Of a stretch of DNA of 14,649 nt, positions 5,499-13,017 are shown piece by piece. The position numbers and the translations under genes were made by a program. The number at the start of each line of letters is the position of its first letter. The first letter of the stretch is position 1. The stretch comes from JBBTWO01 sp038062745. Its GTDB lineage: Bacteria; Patescibacteriota; Microgenomatia; UBA8517. A model generated the notes under the pieces. It saw nothing but the letters and a program-made list of their open reading frames with translations. It searched no databases and was not told where the DNA came from. The stretch spans positions 1-14,649 of the forward strand of contig JBBTWO010000055.1 of NCBI GenBank assembly GCA_038062745.1, given 5' to 3'.

Positions 5499-7715
5499 AT
5501 GTTTAAAAAAGGACTTCTAATTTTAATTTTAGCCTCATTAGCTTTTGTTGGTGGAAACCTATATATCAAGAACTTTAATAAGATCTATGACACCCATGCT
5601 CTTGGCGAAGGAGATATAACAGGTTGTGTCGCATTCTTTAGATATACATGCCCTGGTGACAGTCTAAGTTCCGACGGTGGTTGTAATATGTCTGGACAAA
5701 AATTTGACAACTATCCTGGATTTATAGAAGGTTATTGTGGAACGCAACAAATAGATTGTCTTACTGATTGTGACGAGAATGGAATGAATTGTACAGATAA
5801 ATTTATAGCAAGTGAAAAAGATACCTCTTCTTGTACACCAGACATCCCTCCTATAGAACCACCAGCTCCATCAACATCACCATCGTGTAATTCATATTGT
5901 GATACTGTTGCTGATTGTGCAGGTTTGGGTAATGCTATTTGTACAGAATTCCATACTTGTTACAGTGCTTCTGCTTGTGGAGACAATCCTCCACCTGAAG
6001 GAGAAGGACCAAATAATTACTGTGAAGATGTGCGTGCTTTTGATACTTTGGGAAATAGGCTAACAGGTAGTGAATTAAGAAGCTTAGAAACTGGTGACCA
6101 GGTAAGGTTTAGTATCACTGGTAAGCCAGATAAAGATGCTTACAACAGAGCTAGATTTACAATTAATGGTGATACTGTAGAGACAAATGATGAAGAAGGT
6201 GGTCATTTCTTTTATGACTTTACTTTGCCAGAAGGAGAAGACAGTTTTGATGTTCGAGGTCAAGTACACTTAAGATCACAGGATCAGTGGATAAAGGAAG
6301 AAAAAGATGGCTCCAAGTGTGAACTAAATTTTGAATTGGCTGATGAAACACCAACACCAACCCCTACTGCTACAGCCACACCTACACCAACCGCGACGCC
6401 AACACCAACACCAACCCCTACTCCTACAGCCACTCCCACTGCGACACCTACTGGTACGCCGACTTCAACCCCAACAATTACACCAACACCTACAGCCACT
6501 CCAACACCTGGAACACAACTAAAGATGTGTAAATATGAAGATGATGATGGAGATGGTGTAAAAGATTTCTTTGAATGGGCAATGTCTTGGACATTCAGAT
6601 ACACATACAATGGAACAACCTATGAAGTAGACAGTAATTGGTGGAACTTGTTTACCCAAGGCTGTGCAATTGTTGACGTACCAGCTGGTGTTGAAGTCTC
6701 AGTTGAAGAAGAAACCAGAAGTGGATGGAGATTAACAGGTGTATGGGTAGATGGAGTAAGAATTGATCAAATGCCATACATATATACCACTGATGCAGAT
6801 TTGGTAAAAGTTATCTGGTTTTTGAATACCTTTACACCAGAGGACGTAACACCTACACCAACCGCTACTCCTACAAGTTCACCTACAGCTACACCAACAG
6901 GAAGTCCATCAGCAACACCAACTGTAACGCCAACTGTAACACCAACACCTACTGCAACACCAGCTGGTGATACCCAATTGAAGTTATGTAAATATGAAGA
7001 TGACAATGGTAATGGAGAAAGAAATAATGGAGAGAATGTCTTAAGTTGGAGATTTAGAATTACATATAATGGTGCAACTCACGAAGTGGATAGTAATTGG
7101 TGGAATGTCTTTACCCAAGGCTGTGCAGTAGTTGATGTTCCAGCAGATACTCAAATAACAGTTGAAGAAGAAACCAGAAGTGGATGGAGATTGACTGGTG
7201 TTTGGCAAGATGGGATTAGAATCGATGGAGCTACTTATGGATACACGTCTGACATTGATGCAGTTAAAGTATTGTGGTTTATGAACACATTTACACCCAA
7301 TGAGACACCAACTAGTGCATGTGTAGACTTGGACGCCAACCCATCATCTGGAACTGAGGACCTAACAGTAGAATTAACTGGGAGTGGAAGTGACAGTAAT
7401 GGATCAATTGCCCAATATGAATATAATTTTGGAGATGGAACTATTGTGACTGAATCTGATAATAAATCTACTCATACTTATTTAAACCCTGGAAATTACA
7501 CAGCTATCTTGAAAGTTAAAGACTCACGAGGCAACTGGGTAACAAGTGACAATTGTCGAACTAATATTACAGTGAACACTAGACCGCAAGTTCTAGGAAC
7601 CACTGCTCCAAAAGAATTGCCAAAAACTGGTATTCCAGGATTGACATTTGCAACAGTCTCCGCTATCTCCACCGGAGTTGGAATATATCTTTACAGAAGG
7701 TTTAAACTTTTGTAA
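5499..7715 (+). CDS. LPXTG-anchored cell-surface protein with SdrD_B-like and PKD domains
   Basis: A 738-aa exported protein, probably sortase-anchored. Order: a hydrophobic signal segment (about 4-20) with possible cleavage after THA; a Cys-rich N-terminal region with many CxxxC-like spacings; a Thr/Pro linker (about 284-338); an SdrD_B-like domain (about 339-448) beginning CKYEDDDGDG, an Asp-rich calcium-loop-like start; a second Thr/Pro linker (451-491); a near-copy of that domain (492-602); a PKD domain (about 607-700) with YEYNFGDG and NPGNYTAILKVKDSRG; then LPKTG (707-711), a hydrophobic stretch and a basic tail YLYRRFK. The start is ATG 5499, since an earlier in-frame ATG lies within the promoter. 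No Shine-Dalgarno is visible. The sortase gene follows after 4 nt. It may act in adhesion or as a spacer-like stalk; the ligand is unknown. Confidence 0.9.
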   Translation: MFKKGLLILILASLAFVGGNLYIKNFNKIYDTHALGEGDITGCVAFFRYTCPGDSLSSDGGCNMSGQKFDNYPGFIEGYCGTQQIDCLTDCDENGMNCTDKFIASEKDTSSCTPDIPPIEPPAPSTSPSCNSYCDTVADCAGLGNAICTEFHTCYSASACGDNPPPEGEGPNNYCEDVRAFDTLGNRLTGSELRSLETGDQVRFSITGKPDKDAYNRARFTINGDTVETNDEEGGHFFYDFTLPEGEDSFDVRGQVHLRSQDQWIKEEKDGSKCELNFELADETPTPTPTATATPTPTATPTPTPTPTPTATPTATPTGTPTSTPTITPTPTATPTPGTQLKMCKYEDDDGDGVKDFFEWAMSWTFRYTYNGTTYEVDSNWWNLFTQGCAIVDVPAGVEVSVEEETRSGWRLTGVWVDGVRIDQMPYIYTTDADLVKVIWFLNTFTPEDVTPTPTATPTSSPTATPTGSPSATPTVTPTVTPTPTATPAGDTQLKLCKYEDDNGNGERNNGENVLSWRFRITYNGATHEVDSNWWNVFTQGCAVVDVPADTQITVEEETRSGWRLTGVWQDGIRIDGATYGYTSDIDAVKVLWFMNTFTPNETPTSACVDLDANPSSGTEDLTVELTGSGSDSNGSIAQYEYNFGDGTIVTESDNKSTHTYLNPGNYTAILKVKDSRGNWVTSDNCRTNITVNTRPQVLGTTAPKELPKTGIPGLTFATVSAISTGVGIYLYRRFKLL
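6348..7304 (+). repeat. Internal duplication: two Thr/Pro linkers plus SdrD_B-like domain copies
   Basis: The domain-coding segments 6513-6842 and 6972-7304 encode near-identical blocks; both contain EVDSNWWN, VFTQGCA or LFTQGCA, VDVPA and EEETRSGWRLTGVW. Each is preceded by a Thr-Pro-Ala repeat tract (6348-6512 and 6849-6971) built of degenerate ACN/CCN codons. The tracts are prone to length change by slippage or recombination. Confidence 0.88.
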
Positions 7716-7719
7716 AACT

Positions 7720-8439
7720 ATGTATCCACGAGGCATTATTTACCAAAAAGGAATTTCAAAACGACATGGAGTAATCATTGTTCGTGCGCCTTTGATTGTG
7801 AGAATGACATATGGCTTTTTACGAGGAATAGGTGCAGGTCTGATTGGATTTGTAATCATAGCCTTGGTGTTTACTTTTGGACCGATTGTTAAAGAAGAGA
7901 CTTCTTACCTTTTACTAAAAGATGAGAAACAGATTCTTGAACAACTGGAGACTACCAAGGCTTTAGAAACTTCCCAAATCCAGGAAGAAGCTCAACGATT
8001 AGGGTTGGATTCCCACTATTCTTTATATATTCCCAAAATTAACGCTAAATCAAAAATTATTGCTAATGTGGATGTCAATTCAACCACTGATTACCAAGCG
8101 GCCCTCAAAGAAGGAGTGGCTCATGCCAGGGGGACATATTTTCCAGGCCAAGGAAAGCTTATTTATTTGTTTGCCCATTCAACCGACAGTCCACTAAATT
8201 TTGCTCGGTACAATGCAGTCTTTTATATGGTCAGAAAGCTAGATGAGGGAGACAGAGTAACCATCTATTTTGCAGACCAAAAATATGAATATCAAGTAAC
8301 CCAAAAAGTAATAACTAATCCTGCAGATGTGTCCTGGTTGACCAAAGGCTACACTGAAGAAACTTTGGTCCTACAAACCTGTGATCCACCAGGCACTACC
8401 TGGAACAGACTATTAGTCTTGGCCAAAAGAGTAAAATGA
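7720..8439 (+). CDS. Sortase (cysteine transpeptidase)
   Basis: A 239-aa membrane-bound transpeptidase that cuts the LPXTG motif and links the protein to a surface acceptor. A transmembrane segment lies at about 30-54 (YGFLRGIGAGLIGFVII region), then an Ala/Glu-rich stalk, the sortase entry strand SLYIPKINAKSKI (101-113), catalytic His in LFAHST (H153), Cys in LQTCDPPG (C221) and Arg in WNRLLVLAKR (R230). All three catalytic residues are present. The start ATG 7720 is 4 nt after the LPKTG gene stop; ATG 7804 is a shorter alternative. Adjacency makes the upstream LPKTG protein its most likely substrate. The class (A-F) was not assigned. The end overlaps the next gene by ATGA. Confidence 0.92.
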   Translation: MYPRGIIYQKGISKRHGVIIVRAPLIVRMTYGFLRGIGAGLIGFVIIALVFTFGPIVKEETSYLLLKDEKQILEQLETTKALETSQIQEEAQRLGLDSHYSLYIPKINAKSKIIANVDVNSTTDYQAALKEGVAHARGTYFPGQGKLIYLFAHSTDSPLNFARYNAVFYMVRKLDEGDRVTIYFADQKYEYQVTQKVITNPADVSWLTKGYTEETLVLQTCDPPGTTWNRLLVLAKRVK

Positions 8440-9137
8440 TTGAGTTTGAAGATTATTTGGAAAAACATGACGTGGTGTCCGTTTCGTTTTCTCCAGACAA
8501 ATTTAGAGCTGATACAAGGTTGGAGCTGCAAAGATTGGGGATTTCCGATCCGGGTGGTATTGTTGAGAAAGTTATCTTTGGTCATGGTGATTTGAGTGGA
8601 AGTGATGAAGCAGTTGTCTCTTGGCAGGCAGACAGGGATCAACCATCAGAAATTTATTGTATTTTTGATATTGAGAAAATATTCTCTCAGGTCAGTAAAA
8701 CCATAGGAAAACCACCATTTAGCGATAGTTTAGAAATGTCTCGAGAATATTTAAGGGGAATGATGATTTGTCGTTGGCTGCATGAAAGAAGACATTTAGT
8801 TCAGTTTGTATCAGAAGAATTAAATACCCAGTGTGATCAGGAGGATATTAGGATTAAAAATGCCAAACGCAATCTGGCTAAGTTAACTAGGACGCTTGAA
8901 TGTTTATCTGCTAGTTTTGTAATTAATGATATTTTAAAACCTCTCCAAGAAGATGCAAATTTGGAAGGAATTGTTAGCTTGGCAGCTCTTCTTGGTCTGA
9001 AAATGGGATATAGCTTTCTTAAAAAGCAACTTGGCGGCATTTTATATGCTAGCGATTGGTCAGAAATAGATGCGCATTCTCATGAACAAGATCCATTACA
9101 TGTTAATCCTTTTGACATTGTTTTTGAGGATCCTTGA
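8436..9137 (+). CDS. Unknown protein with HExxH metal-binding motif
   Basis: A 233-aa protein whose family I do not recognise. Residues 113-120 (RWLHERRH) contain HExxH (H116, E117, H120), the zinc-binding and catalytic signature of many metallopeptidases, set in a predicted helix that continues LVQFVSEE. A downstream SEIDAHSHEQD (209-219) offers acidic or His residues that could be a third zinc ligand. No signal peptide is seen; 178-200 is mildly hydrophobic but contains charged residues. Its ATG overlaps the sortase TGA in ATGA, so translation is probably coupled and a role in surface-protein handling is a reasonable guess. HExxH occurs by chance fairly often, so protease activity is not established. 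Confidence 0.75.
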   Translation: MIEFEDYLEKHDVVSVSFSPDKFRADTRLELQRLGISDPGGIVEKVIFGHGDLSGSDEAVVSWQADRDQPSEIYCIFDIEKIFSQVSKTIGKPPFSDSLEMSREYLRGMMICRWLHERRHLVQFVSEELNTQCDQEDIRIKNAKRNLAKLTRTLECLSASFVINDILKPLQEDANLEGIVSLAALLGLKMGYSFLKKQLGGILYASDWSEIDAHSHEQDPLHVNPFDIVFEDP

Positions 9138-9162
9138 CATTTAGACGTCTCCGTAGGAAAAT
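9134..9162 (+). promoter_or_regulatory. Candidate promoter of the secreted-protein gene
   Basis: Perfect TTGACA (9134-9139), a 17-nt spacer and GAAAAT (9157-9162, 4/6). The TGA stop of the upstream gene (9135-9137) is inside the -35 box. The spacer carries the perfect 8-bp palindrome AGACGTCT (9143-9150). Predicted start is near 9169, leaving about 10 nt of leader. Confidence 0.5.
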
Positions 9163-9178
9163 CAGTGCGACCTAAAAA

Positions 9179-9916
9179 ATGAAAAAATTAGCTCTCATCT
9201 TTGTTCTTGCTGTAGCCTTCTTTTTGTCTTTTGCAACTACCTCTTTTGCTGCCAGTTCTTATTTTTCCTTTGATCCAACTCTTTTGACTTTGACTCCGGG
9301 AGAAAGTGTTGTTGGAAGTGAGAAGCTAATGCCAAACTTAGTAATTTCAAATAGTGGAGGCAACGATGTTTCATATATTAAAAGCCTGACTTCTCCACTA
9401 GCATACGGGGCAAATACGGGGGGAGTGATGAATGTGACTAATGCTTGTTTGCCAAAAGACTATGGAATTGCAGATTTAGGTAGTGGAGCCCAGCCATATT
9501 GGCAATACAAAAACCATGATTATAATTTTAGCTTTATAGAGGAAAAAACTGCCAAGGAGTTTAGTGTCCAGATTGTGGATTTTGGCGACTTTATGCCATT
9601 TGGTGCTTGTCCTAACGGTAAATGCACCCTGCAATTAATTGGTTATGATGAGGCTGACAGTGTAATTGATACAGATGAAATGGTTTTTACCAACTTTGAA
9701 AACTTCTGGAATTATCGAACTTCACTTGAATATGGTAATTTGTCACCCGCAGGTGATGCTTGTGAATCGACCCCTGGCCAACCTGGCAATTTTAGTTTGA
9801 GTGTTAAAAAGACTGGCGGTAATAGTCTTTCCAGAATTGAGCTTAAATTTTTGAATAAACAGAGCATGGATCCAAATATTGCCATTGGCGATATTTTCTT
9901 TAAACTAGACAAGTAA
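9179..9916 (+). CDS. Secreted protein of unknown function
   Basis: A 245-aa protein with a clear Sec signal peptide: MKK, a hydrophobic core (4-20) and probable cleavage at TSFA|ASSY after residue 24. The mature part looks beta-rich and has four Cys (90, 144, 149, 195), with C144-C149 in GACPNGKC, so disulfides are possible. There is no LPXTG motif, C-terminal transmembrane segment or lipobox, so it is probably released or non-covalently attached. The C-terminal IELKFLNKQ and IAIGDIFFKLD recall beta-sandwich extracellular domains, but no family is recognised. It lies just after the sortase operon with its own promoter, so it may be part of the same surface set. No Shine-Dalgarno is seen. Confidence 0.85.
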   Translation: MKKLALIFVLAVAFFLSFATTSFAASSYFSFDPTLLTLTPGESVVGSEKLMPNLVISNSGGNDVSYIKSLTSPLAYGANTGGVMNVTNACLPKDYGIADLGSGAQPYWQYKNHDYNFSFIEEKTAKEFSVQIVDFGDFMPFGACPNGKCTLQLIGYDEADSVIDTDEMVFTNFENFWNYRTSLEYGNLSPAGDACESTPGQPGNFSLSVKKTGGNSLSRIELKFLNKQSMDPNIAIGDIFFKLDK

Positions 9917-9933
9917 GGATTAAGAAGCTGTAA

Positions 9934-9961
9934 TTGACAAAATACCAGAAAATAGTAAAAT
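9934..9961 (+). promoter_or_regulatory. Promoter of rho
   Basis: Perfect TTGACA (9934-9939), a 16-nt spacer and TAAAAT (9956-9961, 5/6). Predicted start is near 9968, giving a leader of about 55 nt, the longest proposed for any protein gene here. Confidence 0.72.
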
Positions 9962-10004
9962 AAGCTTACTCCCACGGGAAGAGTAATAGTACTTCGGCTA
10001 ACTT

Positions 10005-10022
10005 AATGTTTCAAACATTTTT
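10005..10022 (+). promoter_or_regulatory. Hairpin plus T-run abutting the rho start codon
   Basis: AATGTTTCAAACATT (10005-10019) is a perfect inverted repeat around C, realistically a 5-bp stem (AATGT/ACATT) with a 5-nt loop. Five T (10018-10022) run directly into ATG 10023. It replaces a Shine-Dalgarno and could attenuate transcription or hide the start codon, giving autoregulation. The stem is weak. Confidence 0.4.
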
Positions 10023-11267
10023 ATGAACGATCAAACACAACCAGGCTTGAGAGTAGATGACAGATATTTGCCAGACAGTGACCTACCAACAGAATATGTT
10101 GAGGGTTTGCTGGATATTGCCAATGAAGGCTCGGGACTCTTAAGACGCAGCTACAATGGCACAGAAAAAGATGTCTATATCAGTAGCTCCCAAATAAGAC
10201 GCTTCGCTCTGCGAAATGGTGATTTAGTTGGAGGTCAAGCTAGACGTCCTAAAGAAAATGAAAGATATTGGGGACTTTTGAAAGTTGAAAAAGTAAATGA
10301 CCGTCCTATTGAAGAGACGCTCAACAGACCAGTATTTGATGACTTGGTGGCAATTTACCCAGATGAACAGATAAAACTGTCCACTGGACCTGAACCCTTA
10401 ACAACCCGAGTTGTAGATTTAATTGCTCCAATTGGCTTTGGACAGCGGGCTTTAGTTGTTTCTCCTCCAAAGGCTGGCAAAACTTGGCTCATAAAAGACA
10501 TCATGAATGGCATTGCCAATAACTATCCAGAACCTTCTGACGAAGAAAGCAAATCTGACAAAAAGACAGGTGGAGTAGAGGGAGTTCACTTAATGGCAGT
10601 TTTAATTGGCGAACGGCCTGAAGAGGTAACTGATATCACCATGCATATGAAGAAGATAACCAATGGCACAGGTGAAGTTGCCTCAAGCAACTTTGATGAA
10701 TCTCCAGAAAAACAAACCAGAATTTCAGAACTTGCACTCGACCGTGCCAAAAGACTTGTTGAGATGGGTAAAGATGTTGTTATAGTATTAGATTCAATAA
10801 CTAGATTGGCTCGTGCATACAACTTAGCTTTGCCAACTTCTGGAAGAACCTTAACTGGAGGTTTTGACCCAGTAGCCCTTTTTCCAGCCAAAAAGTTCTT
10901 CGGTGCAGCCCGCAAAATTGAAAATGGTGGTAGTTTAACTATTATTGGAACTTCCTTAGTTGAAACAGGTAGCAAGATGGATGACCTGATATATGAAGAA
11001 TTCAAAGGTACTGGAAATATGGAACTGCATTTGTCTAGACGCTTGGCTGAAAGAAGAGTTTTTCCAAGTATTGATGTAACCCGTTCCGGTACCCGTCAGG
11101 AAGAATTACTGTATGGTATGGAACTGCTTCCAACGATCCACACCTTAAGACGCATGTTAGATATGCTATCAGATGACGAGCGAACAGAGAGCTTGCTTGA
11201 CAGACTCAAAAAAACTACCAATAACGAAGAATTCTTAACAACTCTCAAAACTGCACAGACTGCTTGA
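10023..11267 (+). CDS. rho: Transcription termination factor Rho
   Basis: A 414-aa hexameric RNA helicase that ends transcription. The N-terminal cold-shock-like RNA-binding domain (about 24-100) includes DVYISSSQIRRFALRNGDLVGG. The ATPase core has Walker A SPPKAGKT (147-154), LIGERPEEVTD (194-204), Walker B VVIVLDS (252-258), LTGGFDPVAL (Q-loop region) and FKGTGNMELHLSRRLAERRVFPSID (327-351), the strongest Rho signature. Two oddities stand out. The primary-site motif, GFGFLR in E. coli, reads GSGLLR (36-41), losing both aromatic residues. An extra charged insert (about 169-187, PEPSDEESKSDKK) follows the Walker A region. The N-terminal helical bundle is short. It has its own promoter and a hairpin at the start codon. 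Confidence 0.96.
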   Translation: MNDQTQPGLRVDDRYLPDSDLPTEYVEGLLDIANEGSGLLRRSYNGTEKDVYISSSQIRRFALRNGDLVGGQARRPKENERYWGLLKVEKVNDRPIEETLNRPVFDDLVAIYPDEQIKLSTGPEPLTTRVVDLIAPIGFGQRALVVSPPKAGKTWLIKDIMNGIANNYPEPSDEESKSDKKTGGVEGVHLMAVLIGERPEEVTDITMHMKKITNGTGEVASSNFDESPEKQTRISELALDRAKRLVEMGKDVVIVLDSITRLARAYNLALPTSGRTLTGGFDPVALFPAKKFFGAARKIENGGSLTIIGTSLVETGSKMDDLIYEEFKGTGNMELHLSRRLAERRVFPSIDVTRSGTRQEELLYGMELLPTIHTLRRMLDMLSDDERTESLLDRLKKTTNNEEFLTTLKTAQTA

Positions 11268-11270
11268 AAT

Positions 11271-11299
11271 TTGACCCTTTAGCTTACCCTTGGTACACT
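11271..11299 (+). promoter_or_regulatory. Promoter of the LysM/M23 gene
   Basis: TTGACC (11271-11276) starts 3 nt after the rho stop. A 17-nt spacer and TACACT (11294-11299, 4/6 to TATAAT) follow. Predicted start is about 11306, only about 4 nt before ATG 11310, so the mRNA should be nearly leaderless. Confidence 0.65.
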
Positions 11300-11309
11300 A
11301 CTAACGCCC

Positions 11310-12413
11310 ATGGAGGACATCTATCAGGACTTACAAAAGTTTGGCCAAAACCTTAAAAACTTTGGTTTTGAGCTGTTTGCCTTTTTACTCCACACTTTCC
11401 ATCTTCAATTTATTAAATTTGAGAATCACAAAGGTACGTTTGTCAGTGCTTTATATAAACAGCGGGGTAAGTTAGCCCAGAAATTAATGCATTCCAGCAT
11501 GGCTGGTATTGCTGCCTTGGGAGTAATGATTGCCCCAATCATCGCTCAAGAGATTCCAGGGAGAACAATTGACCCCTGGAACATTCCAGCCACTACTGCC
11601 GTATTGGGCATGTCTTTGGAAGATCAATCCACTGCTACGGTTGTTTCAGATGTCAGAGGTAACATTGAGGAATATGTAGTTGCTGATGGTGATACTGTTA
11701 GTTCAATTGCTGACAAGTTTGGAATTTCTGCTGACAGTGTTAGGTGGGAGAATGATTTAACAAAAGATAAAATAAAAGTTGGTCAAGCTATTAAAATCTT
11801 GCCTGTAACTGGCGTGAGCCACAAAGTGGCCAAAGGTGAAACTGTTTATTCAATTGCTAAAAGATATGATACTGAACCACAGGGAATAGTAAACTTTCCC
11901 TTTAACTCATTTGCTAACGATGAAACTTTTGAGCTAGCCATTGGTCAAACAATAATAGTTCCAGAGGGAGTAAAGCCGACTGAAGTAACAGGAACAAGTG
12001 GAGGAGCAGTTAGACCAAAGCAAATTACACCTGATGCTGGAACTGTGGTTGCTTCTGGTCAATTTGTCTGGCCAACACAGGGAACTATTTCTCAAAGCTT
12101 TTATTGGTACCATCCAGGTATTGATATTGCCAATAGATCACTTCCTGCTGTTTTGGCAGCAGATTCTGGAAAAATTATTGCCGCTGGTTGGGATAGTACA
12201 GGATATGGAAACAAAGTTGTGATTGACCATGGAAATGGCTACATTACTCTCTATGCCCATCTGTCAAAGATTTATGTAGTAATAGGTCAAACTGTAACAA
12301 GAGGTAGCTCTATCGGTCAAGTAGGATCAACTGGAAGATCTACTGGACCTCACTTGCATTTTGAAGTGCAAAAGAATGGTGTAAGGGTATCTCCATTTGC
12401 TGTCTTAAGATAA
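11310..12413 (+). CDS. LysM-domain M23 family metallopeptidase (peptidoglycan hydrolase)
   Basis: A 367-aa cell-wall enzyme predicted to cut peptide cross-links of peptidoglycan. It has an N-terminal cytoplasmic stretch of about 60 residues (rich in Phe and Leu), a hydrophobic signal-anchor (about 62-79), LysM 1 (about 121-165, EYVVADGDTVSSIADKFGIS), LysM 2 (about 169-218, HKVAKGETVYSIAKRYD), a flexible linker, then the M23 domain from about 252 with zinc ligands H268 and D272 in HPGID and H350 in HLH (348-350), plus H317 in YAHL. All M23 metal and catalytic positions are present, unlike the degenerate EnvC/NlpD-type activators. ATG 11310 is favoured because the promoter predicts a transcript starting about 4 nt upstream. 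The long N-terminus before the anchor is unusual for this family. Confidence 0.94.
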   Translation: MEDIYQDLQKFGQNLKNFGFELFAFLLHTFHLQFIKFENHKGTFVSALYKQRGKLAQKLMHSSMAGIAALGVMIAPIIAQEIPGRTIDPWNIPATTAVLGMSLEDQSTATVVSDVRGNIEEYVVADGDTVSSIADKFGISADSVRWENDLTKDKIKVGQAIKILPVTGVSHKVAKGETVYSIAKRYDTEPQGIVNFPFNSFANDETFELAIGQTIIVPEGVKPTEVTGTSGGAVRPKQITPDAGTVVASGQFVWPTQGTISQSFYWYHPGIDIANRSLPAVLAADSGKIIAAGWDSTGYGNKVVIDHGNGYITLYAHLSKIYVVIGQTVTRGSSIGQVGSTGRSTGPHLHFEVQKNGVRVSPFAVLR

Positions 12414-12424
12414 TTTTATATATT
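12397..12424 (+). promoter_or_regulatory. Possible tRNA-Ala promoter
   Basis: TTGCTG (12397-12402), a 16-nt spacer and TATATT (12419-12424). The -35 lies inside the last codons of the M23 gene. Transcription would begin at about 12431, at the first tRNA bases, leaving no 5' trailer; readthrough from the M23 gene is an alternative. Confidence 0.35.
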
Positions 12425-12429
12425 TTGTT

Positions 12430-12503
12430 GGGCCGTTAGTACAGTGGTAGTGCGCTGCATTCGCATTGCAGAAACACCAGTTCGATTCTGGTACGGTCCA
12501 CCA
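12430..12503 (+). tRNA. tRNA-Ala (anticodon CGC)
   Basis: A full cloverleaf. The acceptor GGGCCGT pairs with ACGGTCC and contains the G3-U70 pair that identifies alanine tRNA. The D stem is GTAC/GTGC, the anticodon stem CTGCA/TGCAG with loop TTCGCAT (anticodon CGC, reads GCG), and the T arm ACCAG-TTCGATT-CTGGT. The discriminator is A and CCA is encoded. The variable loop is 4 nt. Confidence 0.97.
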
Positions 12504-12980
12504 GTGGTGTAAATTTCTCCAATGCACCAAAATATAGTTTGATATAGTTGGAGGCTAATAATTATAAGATACATAAACATTGTCTGCTAGATGGGTAAAG
12601 ACCGCACGCTTTCACACGTACATATAATAATTTATCCGCAATCTTATTAACTTACTTTACTACTATTAAATACATCACCTGTTGTACGTAAATATAGATA
12701 TAATTTTGATAATCGCAATAGATTGCGGGTATTTATTAAGGCTAAGCGGTTAATATTTTCACACACTATGATATGAATAGGGAAGGCACAAGGAAATCTA
12801 GTTTTAAATATATTTCTATCAATTTTTGTTTATTATTTTCCATGTTACAGGATATAAAGTTAATAAGATGTTAATACTCAAATTGTCTATTTTGTCACTC
12901 TCAATGAGTAAGTGCTAAGAAAAAAATACCCTGTTTTTTACCGGATTTTGGGGATTTGGTAAGAAGAGAGTAATGAAACT
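12504..12980. other. AT-rich intergenic region, no gene seen
   Basis: About 480 nt between tRNA-Ala and the leuS promoter with no supportable ORF on either strand. It holds CTCCAA/TTGGAG arms (around 12516-12554), a DnaA-box-like TTATCCGCA (12632-12640, one mismatch), TATAAT (12699-12704) without a good -35, and a hairpin CGCAA-TAGA-TTGCG (12714-12727). None gives a named element. Confidence 0.6.
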
Positions 12981-13008
12981 TTGAGTTTTGCCCTGTATCT
13001 TGTATTAT
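12981..13008 (+). promoter_or_regulatory. Promoter of leuS
   Basis: TTGAGT (12981-12986), a 16-nt spacer and TATTAT (13003-13008, 5/6). Predicted start is about 13015, some 3 nt before ATG 13018, giving a leaderless or nearly leaderless leuS mRNA. No Shine-Dalgarno is present. Confidence 0.65.
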
Positions 13009-13017
13009 ATAAGACAA

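Noticed and set aside
6284..7006. Long antisense frames rich in Val and Gly over the Thr/Pro tracts
   Set aside because: They are mirror images of the Thr/Pro codon repeats, with no start signals of their own.
7648..7719. TTG 7648 as start of the sortase
   Set aside because: It overlaps the LPKTG sorting signal region in another frame; ATG 7720, 4 nt after the stop, is simpler and keeps the membrane segment.
12895..12921. CIRCE-like operator (CACTC ... GAGT ... GTGCTAA)
   Set aside because: The right half is split by two extra bases and the left half lacks TTAG; too degenerate to call.
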